A DNA stretch of 9,966 nt from an uncultured bacterium (lineage in GTDB: Bacteria; Actinomycetota; Coriobacteriia; Coriobacteriales; Coriobacteriaceae): the NCBI GenBank assembly GCA_905215225.1, contig CAJMPM010000041.1, positions 1 through 9,966 on the forward strand, written 5' to 3'. The notes below the pieces were generated by a model, which had not been told where the DNA came from, ran no database searches, and saw only the letters and a list, made by a program, of their open reading frames with translations. The position numbers and the translations under genes were made by a program. Below, one piece after another: positions 1 through 5,496 of the stretch (positions are counted from its first letter, which is position 1; each line of letters begins with the position of its first letter).

Positions 1-325
1 TGTCGAGCACGCGCTGCAGGTCGTCACCGCTCGCTTGTTCAACATGAAAACCCGTGCTTGCAACTACCGGCACGCCAAAGCGCGTGGCCAGCGCCGCCGC
101 GATATCGTGCGCCGGGATCTCGTCTCGATGGCACGGAACGGCCAGGATGCTCACCGTTGCCGTACGGCCGGGCTCGGGGCGCGGAATGGCCTGCGCCGTG
201 GCGCCCAGGTGCGCGAACTCCGGCGAGCAGGCGTACACCGCCATGCCTCGCGGCGTCACCGTCAGCTGGGCCTCGAGCGCAAACTTGCCCTCGCCCACAG
301 CAACCTTTGTCGTGTGCATACCCAT
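1..325 (-). CDS. LpdD-like (prenylated-flavin chaperone-like) protein, 3' end outside window
   Basis: The minus strand is open from an ATG at 325 to the window edge, giving 108 residues without a stop. The protein starts MGMHTTKVAVGEG. It carries an HLGATAQAIPRP segment near residues 39-50, a CHRDEIPAHDIAAALA segment near 65-80 and VVASTGFHVE near 87-96. This order resembles the small LpdD family associated with UbiD-type gallate/protocatechuate decarboxylases, where members are about 110-125 residues and act as prenylated-flavin helper proteins; the family call is from memory. No decarboxylase or UbiX gene is visible because the neighbouring region lies outside the window. ATG 325 is preferred over ATG 319 because AGGGG lies 5 nt upstream of it. 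A good sigma-A-like promoter lies about 50 bases upstream. Only the C-terminal end should be missing. Confidence 0.65.
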   Translation of the reverse strand, partial: MGMHTTKVAVGEGKFALEAQLTVTPRGMAVYACSPEFAHLGATAQAIPRPEPGRTATVSILAVPCHRDEIPAHDIAAALATRFGVPVVASTGFHVEQASGDDLQRVLD

Positions 326-365
326 GGGATCCCCTGCCGCCCGCGTTGTACCTGAGACCATCTTC

Positions 366-388
366 GCCTGTATTGCGACTATACAGGC
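366..388. promoter_or_regulatory. Operator-like palindrome over the -10 box
   Basis: GCCTGTAT (366-373) and ATACAGGC (381-388) are perfect 8-bp inverted repeats separated by 7 nt. The palindrome covers the -10 hexamer of the minus-strand promoter, the usual position for a repressor site. The spacing does not fit a LexA CTGT-N8-ACAG box (N11 here). The regulator is unknown, and the site could also influence the divergent MFS gene. Confidence 0.4.
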
Positions 389-406
389 AAGCCCTCCATG
401 TGACAA
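378..406 (-). promoter_or_regulatory. Promoter for the LpdD-like gene
   Basis: Read on the minus strand, TTGTCA (401-406) is followed after exactly 17 nt by TATAGT (378-383). Each hexamer differs from the sigma-A consensus by one base. The predicted transcript would start near 371 and give a leader of about 45 nt before ATG 325. The -35 lies inside the 13-bp hairpin repeat and the -10 inside the 366-388 palindrome. Confidence 0.55.
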
Positions 407-428
407 AGGGACTGCCCCTTTGTCACAT
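398..428. repeat. Perfect 13-bp hairpin repeat between divergent genes
   Basis: ATGTGACAAAGGG (398-410) and CCCTTTGTCACAT (416-428) are perfectly complementary with a 5-nt loop. Because the flanking genes diverge, this is not a terminator for either. It supplies TTGTCA on both strands, and the minus-strand copy is used as a -35 box. It looks like a REP-type intergenic palindrome; only its copy number in the genome would show that. Confidence 0.55.
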
Positions 429-486
429 TCTGTTAGAGTTGCAGGAAGTGAATCCCGCTTATTCATGCGACATTGGAGTGACAACC

Positions 487-1722
487 TTGACCGCCGCAAC
501 CACGCCTAAAAGTAAGTCAACCGCCGCCGCGCTCTCCCCTGCGCGCACCAAGCTCTGCCTGGCGCTGCTCGTGCTGTTGGGATTCTCGCTCGGCTGCTCC
601 GAGTTCGTGGTCATCGGCATCGAAAGCGACCTGGCAACGGAACTCGGCGTATCACTTGCCACTGCGGGCCAGCTCATCAGCGTGTTCGCGCTCGTCTACG
701 CTATCGCTACGCCGGTGCTTGCGCTCAGCACGGGGCGGTTCCGCCGCTACCAGCTGCTCGTGTGCTACAGCATCGTCTTTGTGCTCGGCAACCTGGTCAT
801 GGCGTTGGCGCCCAACTTCCAGGTGCTGTTTATTTCGCGCATTGTCCTGGGCTCCGTCTCGGGCGCACTGCTCGCCGTGGGTGTGACGTACATCCCCGAG
901 CTGCTGTCCCCGCAGCAAACCTCACTCGCCATCTCGGTCGTGTACGGTGCGTTTTCCGTGGCAATGGTCTTTGTCACTTCGATCGGCAAGTTTGTGGCCG
1001 ACACGCTCGATTGGCACGTGGCCATGTACGGCACGCTGACCTTTGCCGTTCTGATCTGCGGAGCGCTTGTGGCGTTTATGCCGCGCGCTGGGCAAACCGA
1101 CGAGCCCGCCACCTTTCGCGAGCAGGCGGGTCTGCTACGCGAGCCGAGCATCATCACCGGCATGCTCATCTTTTTGTTTGGCGTGGGCTCGGTCTATGTG
1201 TTCTACGGCTACGTGACGCCTTATCTTGAGCAGGTGCTGGGCATGGGCACGGTCGAAGCCAGTACCACGCTTATGGCCTACGGCGTGTTCTGCCTGATCT
1301 CGAACATCCTGGGCGGATGGATCGATGCGCGCTTTGGCATGAAGGCGCTGCTTGTGACGTTTGTGCTGCAGGCTGCGGCGTTACTCGGGCTGTTTGCTTT
1401 GGGCGGCACCATGCCGCTCGCGCTGGTCTTTGTCTTTAGCTTGGCGCTGCTCATGTACCTGTTCTCGGTGTCGTGCATCACGCACTTTATGGACGTGGCA
1501 CGCAGCCGCCATCCCAAGTCGATGGTACTCGCAAGTTCGGTTGAGCCCATGGCGTTTAACGTCGGCATTTCGTTTGGCACCGCGGTAGGCGGCGCCGTGG
1601 TAAGCGGCGTTGGCATTGCGTACGTGGGCGCAGTGGGCGCCGCGTTCTCGCTTGTGGCCTGGGCGCTCGCGCTGGTGACGATTAAGCTCGCCCGCTGGGA
1701 GCGCAAGCGGGCAAGGGCGTAG
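487..1722 (+). CDS. MFS transporter, DHA1/AraJ-like efflux permease
   Basis: The 411-residue product has about twelve hydrophobic segments, the normal size for a major facilitator. The first membrane helix contains GFSLGCSEFVVIGIESDLA. A degenerate motif A, STGRFRRYQLL, follows the second helix, and SRIVLGSVSGALLAVG resembles the fourth-helix region of DHA1 drug/arabinose exporters. A longer central loop (PRAGQTDEPATFREQAGLL) separates the two six-helix halves. The role is probably proton-driven export of a small molecule; the substrate cannot be read from sequence. The frame is open far upstream, but TTG 487 is chosen because GGAGTG (475-480) sits 6 nt before it; GTG 478 is in frame but lacks a ribosome site. 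The N-terminus before the first helix is Ala/Thr/Lys-rich and not conserved-looking. The gene is divergent from the LpdD-like gene; no convincing plus-strand promoter was found. Confidence 0.88.
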   Translation: MTAATTPKSKSTAAALSPARTKLCLALLVLLGFSLGCSEFVVIGIESDLATELGVSLATAGQLISVFALVYAIATPVLALSTGRFRRYQLLVCYSIVFVLGNLVMALAPNFQVLFISRIVLGSVSGALLAVGVTYIPELLSPQQTSLAISVVYGAFSVAMVFVTSIGKFVADTLDWHVAMYGTLTFAVLICGALVAFMPRAGQTDEPATFREQAGLLREPSIITGMLIFLFGVGSVYVFYGYVTPYLEQVLGMGTVEASTTLMAYGVFCLISNILGGWIDARFGMKALLVTFVLQAAALLGLFALGGTMPLALVFVFSLALLMYLFSVSCITHFMDVARSRHPKSMVLASSVEPMAFNVGISFGTAVGGAVVSGVGIAYVGAVGAAFSLVAWALALVTIKLARWERKRARA

Positions 1723-1728
1723 GCGTAG

Positions 1729-1817
1729 ATGCGATACTCGAGCTCGATGATGGCGATCGAACGAAAATCGCATATGCAACGTGTACTGTTTATCTGCCAC
1801 GGCAACATCTGCCGCTC
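1729..1817 (+). pseudogene. 5' fragment of a low-molecular-weight protein tyrosine phosphatase
   Basis: An ATG-started frame (ATGs at 1729, 1747, 1750 and 1774) encodes MQRVLFICHGNICRSS from 1774. This is the N-terminal strand plus the complete CX5R phosphate-binding loop of an LMW-PTP, nearly identical to HRVLFVCHGNICRST in the intact gene at 3288. The similarity stops at about 1817; the frame then runs through unrelated codons to TGA at 1870. Everything after the P-loop is missing, including the catalytic DP motif, so it cannot encode an active phosphatase. No strong Shine-Dalgarno sequence is seen. The remainder of the gene appears deleted and joined to the transporter tail that follows. 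Confidence 0.7.
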
Positions 1818-1970
1818 ATCGCAATCGCAAACAACGCGGGAAGCCTGCCGCTGCTTATCTGCGCCATCCTGATCACGCTGCTTGCCATCTGCGCGTACCG
1901 CACCATGACGGTGGCCATCGTGGCTGACATCACGCCGCGCCCACTGCGCACCAAGGCCGAGGCCGAGTAG
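1815..1970 (+). pseudogene. 3' fragment of a membrane transporter
   Basis: From CTC at 1815 this frame reads LIAIANNAGSLPLLICAI, then LITLLAICAYRTMT and a short charged tail TPRPLRTKAEAE, ending at TAG 1968-1970. It is a typical last transmembrane helix plus cytoplasmic tail of a transporter, perhaps MFS. There is no start codon or ribosome site in this frame. It is out of frame with the LMW-PTP fragment it abuts. It does not resemble the C-terminus of the intact MFS protein just upstream, so it is not a tandem duplication of that gene. The remaining stretch to 2026 contains no gene that I recognise. Confidence 0.55.
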
Positions 1971-2026
1971 GGCGGGTGCCGGCGCCCTTGCTGCCGGCGG
2001 TCGCGGCTCCGGACAGCGTACATAAA

Positions 2027-2073
2027 GATGAGCCAGACCCCCGAATCCGCCCGATTTGGGGGTCTGGCTCATC
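2027..2073. repeat. Long palindromic hairpin (21-bp stem)
   Basis: GATGAGCCAGACCCCC (2027-2042) is perfectly complementary to 2058-2073. The stem continues through one G·U and four more pairs, giving 21 pairs around the 5-nt loop CGCCC (2048-2052). No T-tract follows on the plus strand; on the minus strand TTT follows the stem. It follows the transporter fragment and precedes the acyltransferase promoter, so it may insulate the two, or be a dispersed REP-like palindrome. Confidence 0.6.
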
Positions 2074-2077
2074 AAAA

Positions 2078-2106
2078 TGTATGCTAAATCCATGAGGGTA
2101 TATAAT
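2078..2106 (+). promoter_or_regulatory. Promoter for the acyltransferase/LMW-PTP pair
   Basis: A perfect TATAAT lies at 2101-2106, with a weak -35 (TGTATG, 2078-2083) 17 nt upstream. Transcription would begin near 2113, about 30 nt before the acyltransferase start. The purine-rich Shine-Dalgarno AGGAAGGGG is at 2131-2139. Confidence 0.5.
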
Positions 2107-2141
2107 GGGACGCTCTGCTCGAATGCACGAAGGAAGGGGTG

Positions 2142-3251
2142 ATGATGCCTGGTCACGAGAAGCGCGTCTTGTCGCTTGACGGCCTGCGAGGGCTCGGGGC
2201 GCTGATGGTGTTCCTGTATCACGTCGACATCATGGTCAAGCCGTTTGGCGCGGGGGGTCCGCGCCTCTTCCCTGGCGGAGCGTCGGTTATGGTGTTCTTT
2301 ATCCTGTCCGGCATTGTGCTGTCTCTTGTTCCCTTTAAGCACATGGGAAACGGCGGGTACGACTGGCTTGGCTATTACCCAAGAAGGGTCGTCCGCCTAT
2401 GCGGGCCGCTGTTTGCGGCGATTGCGCTGGCCCTTCCTGCGGGCTACGTGGCCTGGCGCCTGGGGTCCACGTCGCGCTCCGCGCTTGCCGTCGCCTACGA
2501 CGCGGGCCTTCCCACTGCGGTTCATGACATCCTCATGCAGTTTGACGTGCTGTTCAACGTGTCCGATGGCGTCAACAACCTCTTTGGCGCGCAGCTCGTC
2601 CGCGTTGACTCTCCCGTCTGGTCCATGAGCTGGGAGCTCTGGTTTAGTTTGACGCTTCCGCTGGCCATCTGGTGCATATCAAGGATTCGCCGGACGGGTC
2701 TGGCGGTTGTTGCGACCTTTATTGCGGTGCTTGTCTCGCACTGGACGGGCTACTTTCCGCTGCGCCTTTGCCTGATGTTCTGGCTTGGCGTCATGGTGGC
2801 CCGGCAATTCGACAAAATCAAGGCCGTCAAGCTTTCAATGCTGGCCGAGCTGGCGCTGCTTGTGGCCTCCGTTGGTGTTATCGAGCTCTCGCTCGTGTGG
2901 CATCCCGGCGGGGTCCTCGAGGCGTTGGAGTCCACCGCCATGAACGCGGCCTGCCTGGTGGTGGTTGTCGTCGCGATCGCCGACGGGTTCACGCGCCGTG
3001 CGCTCTCTGCGGACCCCATGGTCTTTTTGGGAAAGGTGTCGTACAGCCTCTACCTTACCCACGCCATTGTCATCGGTGCGCTCGCTGCCCTGCTGCCCAG
3101 GCTCGGGATTGTCGACCCGCTCGCGATTGCCGCGGTCTCGCTGCCCGCAAGCATGCTCGTCTCCGTTGTGTTCTGGCGCATAATCGAGGTTCCCAGCATG
3201 AACCTGTCGCGCTCGCTGGCGTCGTCAGGGCCTAGGGACGCCGTTCGATAA
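2142..3251 (+). CDS. Acyltransferase 3 family membrane protein (OafA/OatA-like)
   Basis: The 369-residue protein is an integral-membrane O-acyltransferase of the acyltransferase-3 family (PF01757), whose members usually transfer acetyl or other acyl groups onto cell-surface sugars, peptidoglycan or lipids. The family R-X10-H motif is present in SLDGLRGLGALMVFLYHVD (Arg16, His27). FFILSGIVL follows, then VWSMSWELWFSLTLP matching the usual WSLxxE region, and VSYSLYLTHAIVIG matching the C-terminal YSxYLxH motif. About ten hydrophobic segments are visible. There is no added SGNH hydrolase domain of the two-domain OatA type. GTG 2139, ATG 2142 and ATG 2145 are all possible starts; 2142 is a compromise given AGGAAGGGG at 2131-2139. 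The LMW-PTP gene follows after 36 bases on the same strand, probably in one transcript. The acceptor substrate cannot be told from sequence. Confidence 0.88.
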   Translation: MMPGHEKRVLSLDGLRGLGALMVFLYHVDIMVKPFGAGGPRLFPGGASVMVFFILSGIVLSLVPFKHMGNGGYDWLGYYPRRVVRLCGPLFAAIALALPAGYVAWRLGSTSRSALAVAYDAGLPTAVHDILMQFDVLFNVSDGVNNLFGAQLVRVDSPVWSMSWELWFSLTLPLAIWCISRIRRTGLAVVATFIAVLVSHWTGYFPLRLCLMFWLGVMVARQFDKIKAVKLSMLAELALLVASVGVIELSLVWHPGGVLEALESTAMNAACLVVVVVAIADGFTRRALSADPMVFLGKVSYSLYLTHAIVIGALAALLPRLGIVDPLAIAAVSLPASMLVSVVFWRIIEVPSMNLSRSLASSGPRDAVR

Positions 3252-3287
3252 TGCGTCGTACTTGGCTTCGTTTGGAGAGAGCTGGTC

Positions 3288-3752
3288 ATGAATAGCCCCA
3301 AGCCCGTCCACCGCGTTCTCTTTGTCTGCCATGGCAACATCTGCCGCTCGACGATGGCCGAGTCGGTGTTTACCGAGCTCGTGCGCCGCGCTGGGCGCGA
3401 GGCGGAGTTTGTCATCGATTCCGCTGCGACCTCGACCGAGGAGATCGGCAACCCGCCACACCACGGTACCGTTGCCAAACTACGCGAGGTCGGGATTCCC
3501 GTCGTCGCACATCGCGCGCGTCAGGTGCGTCGCGCGGAGTATGGCGACTGGGATCACATTGTCTATATGGATGACGAGAACGCCCGCGGCCTATACCGCA
3601 TCTTTGGCAAGGACCCCAATGGCAAGATCTCGCGCTTGCTCGATTGGACCGATCGCCCCGGCGACGTAGCCGACCCCTGGTACACCGGTAATTTCGATGC
3701 CACCTACCGCGATGTGCTCGCCGGTTGCACCGCTATGCTCGAGCAGCTGTAG
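3288..3752 (+). CDS. Low-molecular-weight protein tyrosine phosphatase
   Basis: This 154-residue protein has the full length and all catalytic parts of the LMW-PTP family, cytoplasmic enzymes that hydrolyse phosphotyrosine and, in bacteria, often act with BY-kinases controlling capsule or exopolysaccharide. The P-loop is CHGNICRS, with nucleophile Cys14 and Arg20. The general acid is Asp129 in DPWYTGNFDATY. The DSAATST segment (44-50) corresponds to the usual DSAGT strand. The related ArsC-type arsenate reductases share the P-loop, but the DPW motif and length favour a phosphatase. ATG 3288 has GGAGAG (3274-3279) 8 nt upstream. It lies 36 bases after the acyltransferase, with which it is probably cotranscribed, suggesting a link to surface polysaccharide modification; no cognate kinase is in the window. 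A truncated paralogue of its first codons lies at 1729-1817. Confidence 0.93.
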   Translation: MNSPKPVHRVLFVCHGNICRSTMAESVFTELVRRAGREAEFVIDSAATSTEEIGNPPHHGTVAKLREVGIPVVAHRARQVRRAEYGDWDHIVYMDDENARGLYRIFGKDPNGKISRLLDWTDRPGDVADPWYTGNFDATYRDVLAGCTAMLEQL

Positions 3753-3798
3753 GCGCTCGGGCGGCGCGGATATACGGGCCACGCCATCGGTATAAAAC

Positions 3799-3920
3799 GA
3801 GCGTGGATTTTCTCCCGCATACAAATTGAGCGTGGAAAATCTCCACCTTTGAGCGTTCAAGGGCGCCCTAAACGGGAGAAAATCCACGCTCATTATCTCG
3901 GTGGAAGATTATCCACGCTC
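3799..3920. repeat. Four-copy inverted box array between convergent genes
   Basis: A ~20-bp box starting GAGCGTGGA occurs at 3799-3817 (+), 3828-3847 (+), 3873-3891 (-) and about 3900-3920 (-). Boxes 1 and 3 are perfect 19-bp inverted repeats (GAGCGTGGATTTTCTCCCG and its complement). Boxes 2 and 4 are near-perfect complements ending in TCCACC / TTCCACC. Boxes 2 and 4 also each contain a short internal GTGGA/TCCAC hairpin. The array fills the gap between the convergent LMW-PTP and TIGR04076-like genes, so it may terminate transcription from both sides, or be a REP/BIME-type mosaic element. No classical T-tract terminator is seen. The GGGCGCCC palindrome at 3861-3868 lies between boxes 2 and 3. 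Confidence 0.7.
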
Positions 3921-3922
3921 GG

Positions 3923-4252
3923 TTACTCGTCGACGATCTCGGCAAGCCAGACGTTCAACGTATCGACCTCGGGGCAGCAGAACTTTGCCGTACCGGGCTC
4001 GTTGCCAGGCACGGTTCCGCCGTAGCGCAGGATATCGATATAGGGAAAGCCCACGTGGCAGGCCATGGCGCACATCTTGCCGCGGTCTCGGTCGAAGTCA
4101 AAGACGTCGCCCGGCTTATGACCATGGTGGCAGCGACACACACCCAGCTGATCCACGCAGCTCACGCGGATACGCGGACGCTTGCCCCGCGACGCGCCGA
4201 GCGGCTTGTCCCCGCCCGCGGGCTTGGCACCGCCCTCGCCAGCGTTACTCAT
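3923..4252 (-). CDS. TIGR04076-like Cys-rich protein of unknown function
   Basis: The 109-residue protein has a poorly conserved Gly/Lys/Arg-rich N-terminus (about 27 residues) followed by a compact domain: CVDQLGVCRCHHGHKPGDVF, then MCAMACHVGFPYIDILRYGG, then FCCPEVDTLNVWLAEI. The spacing HGHKxGD ... C-x-x-x-C-H ... FPYxxxLRYGG ... CP matches my memory of TIGR04076, a small bacterial family without an assigned reaction. Seven Cys (32, 39, 41, 61, 65, 92, 93) and His42/43/45/66 suggest metal binding; that is inference. The start ATG at 4252 overlaps the stop of the upstream kinase gene by 8 bases (ATGAGTAA), so translation is probably coupled and the gene belongs to the kinase operon. It ends three bases from the four-box array at 3799-3920. 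Confidence 0.75.
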   Translation of the reverse strand: MSNAGEGGAKPAGGDKPLGASRGKRPRIRVSCVDQLGVCRCHHGHKPGDVFDFDRDRGKMCAMACHVGFPYIDILRYGGTVPGNEPGTAKFCCPEVDTLNVWLAEIVDE

Positions 4253-5069
4253 GGTCGATCACATCCAGGCAGGCCTCGATGGGAAGGCCGGCCGACTTGT
4301 CCTCTTGGTCGGCATTGCGCTCGATAAGCTCGGCCACCACACGCATAGCGTCGGTCGTCGCACGTTGCAGGCTCCAGCCGGCCATAACGCGACCCACGAG
4401 CACCGACGAGAACGTATCGCCCGTGCCCGGGAAATACACCGGAATCAGCTCAAAGGGAATCGTGAAGTACTCTCCCGCCACATGGTCGTAGCCGATGACG
4501 GCACTCGCCCCGTCGACCTTTGCGCTCGTGATGACCACCGACTTGGCGCCCAGCGCGAGCATGGCATCCACGAGCGTACGAGCCTCGTCGGCCGTAATCT
4601 GCTCGGCCATAGGCGTATCGGTGAGCAGACACGCCTCGGTATAGTTGGGCACCGCGTAGTCGGCGCACTCGACCAGGCTGCGCATAAGGCCGATGGTCGA
4701 CTCGGGCACGCCAGCGTAGAGCCTGCCGTTGTCGGCCATGATGGGGTCGACAAACACCTTGGTGCCCTTTTGCGCGCGGCGATGGCAAAAGTCCGAGATG
4801 ATGCGTGCCTCTTCCTCGGTCACGATAAAGCCGGTCGAGATGGCGTCGAATTCAAAGCCAAGCTCCTCCCAGATGGCGAGACTCTGGCGGACATACTCCG
4901 TGGTGTCGTGGATGTAGAACTTGGGGTAGTTGAGCGTATCGGAAACGAGGGCCGTCGGCAGGTTGTGGATGCGATAGCCCATGTGCGACAGCACCGGCAA
5001 CATGGCAGAAAGCGCGACCTTGCCGTAGCCGCACATATCGTTGATCAGCAGCAGCTGAGTGTTCTTCAT
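4245..5069 (-). CDS. Pyridoxal/pyridoxamine kinase (PdxK/PdxY-like)
   Basis: This 274-residue cytoplasmic kinase of the ribokinase-like superfamily should phosphorylate pyridoxal, pyridoxamine or pyridoxine with ATP, salvaging vitamin B6 to pyridoxal phosphate. The N-terminal substrate strand is LLLINDMCGYGKVALSA (6-22), the SxVxxGxVG-type motif of PLP kinases. KVFVDPIMADNGRLY is at 104-118, the VPNYTEACLL segment at 140-149, and the anion-hole/catalytic motif FPGTGDTFSS at 213-222, with Asp218 as the expected base. The length is normal for the family. A related hydroxymethylpyrimidine kinase is less likely, given the VDPIMADNG and PNYTEA forms. ATG 5069 is preceded by AAGGGGGG at a good distance. 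It is the first gene of a two-gene minus-strand operon. TACACT about 45 nt upstream of the start is a possible -10, but no good -35 accompanies it. Confidence 0.9.
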   Translation of the reverse strand: MKNTQLLLINDMCGYGKVALSAMLPVLSHMGYRIHNLPTALVSDTLNYPKFYIHDTTEYVRQSLAIWEELGFEFDAISTGFIVTEEEARIISDFCHRRAQKGTKVFVDPIMADNGRLYAGVPESTIGLMRSLVECADYAVPNYTEACLLTDTPMAEQITADEARTLVDAMLALGAKSVVITSAKVDGASAVIGYDHVAGEYFTIPFELIPVYFPGTGDTFSSVLVGRVMAGWSLQRATTDAMRVVAELIERNADQEDKSAGLPIEACLDVIDHE

Positions 5070-5173
5070 GAGAGTCCCCCCTTAGTTCGGGCGCGGCACA
5101 GCAGCGCCACAGTGCGACTAAGTGTAGCGCAGGGGACGTTGTGAGCGGAGTCGAGCAGCGCGAAGGGTAAATT

Positions 5174-5195
5174 GTTGCGGAAAGGTTACGGAAAT
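5174..5195. repeat. Two tandem 11-bp repeats upstream of the kinase operon
   Basis: GTTGCGGAAAG and GTTACGGAAAT lie directly next to each other, differing at two positions and spaced one helical turn apart. They are about 105 bases upstream of the kinase start. Direct repeats of this kind can bind an activator, but two short copies could be chance. The rest of 5070-5250 shows nothing that I can assign. Confidence 0.25.
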
Positions 5196-5250
5196 GGGAG
5201 GCAAAATCGCGGCGGTAGCGGCACAGTAGCTGCCATCTATTTACTACCAT

Positions 5251-5408
5251 TCCAAAACTATGCCGGATTACTACGATAAACCGTCAGCCTCCAACCACAA
5301 CGAATTGCACTCCGGAAAAACCGCAGGTAGACAGCTTGTGATTTTACGAAAAACAATGACGAGGACTGCAATATCGAATTCATCGTAGTAATCCGGCATA
5401 GTTTTGGA
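5251..5408. mobile_element. MITE-like element with perfect 27-bp terminal inverted repeats
   Basis: The ends at 5251-5277 (beginning TCCAAAACTATGCCGG) and 5382-5408 (ending CCGGCATAGTTTTGGA) are perfect inverted repeats of 27 bp around a 104-bp core, 158 bp in total. The core has no credible ORF and is more AT-rich than the neighbouring genes. Small size, long perfect terminal repeats and no transposase fit a non-autonomous miniature inverted-repeat transposable element. I see no clear target-site duplication: the flanks are TACTACCAT on the left and CAAAGCAAC on the right. I cannot name a parent IS family. An alternative is a large cruciform or regulatory hairpin. Confidence 0.6.
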
Positions 5409-5496
5409 CAAAGCAACTTCGAAAGGGTGTCACCGCAGCCCAAAATGATTCGTTTTCCTCCGTCCCCCACGGATCACTCAAATGCCAACCGAGGCA
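5409..5496. other. Non-coding spacer with a weak hairpin
   Basis: No gene is seen. TGATTCGT (5446-5453) and ACGGATCA (5469-5476) form an 8-pair stem with one G·U around a 15-nt pyrimidine loop (TTTCCTCCGTCCCCC). The loop contains CCTCC, which is complementary to a Shine-Dalgarno sequence. The preceding AGGGTGTCACCGC superficially resembles a T-box core but is probably not one. Confidence 0.25.

Noticed and set aside
366..388. LexA/SOS box
   Set aside because: CTGT and ACAG are separated by 11 nt rather than 8, and the flanking genes are not SOS functions.
1278..2342. Minus-strand open frame across the MFS end, the scar and the acyltransferase start
   Set aside because: It spans two well-supported plus-strand genes and a palindrome, and its translation resembles no protein family.
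3799..3920. CRISPR array
   Set aside because: The repeats alternate orientation (+ + - -), have unequal spacing, number only four and have no cas genes nearby.
4182..5144. Plus-strand open frame of 320 codons
   Set aside because: It is antisense to the pyridoxal/pyridoxamine kinase, which has its catalytic GTGD motif and normal length.
5258..5470. 70-codon minus-strand frame through the MITE-like element
   Set aside because: It runs through one terminal repeat and into non-coding sequence, with no transposase-like residues and no plausible ribosome site.
5422..5476. T-box-like core: AGGGTGTCACCGC followed by CGTCCCC
   Set aside because: The tRNA-pairing TGGN is TGT here, no stem I can fit because the MITE-like element ends just upstream at 5408, and the next gene is marR rather than an amino-acid or tRNA-synthetase gene.
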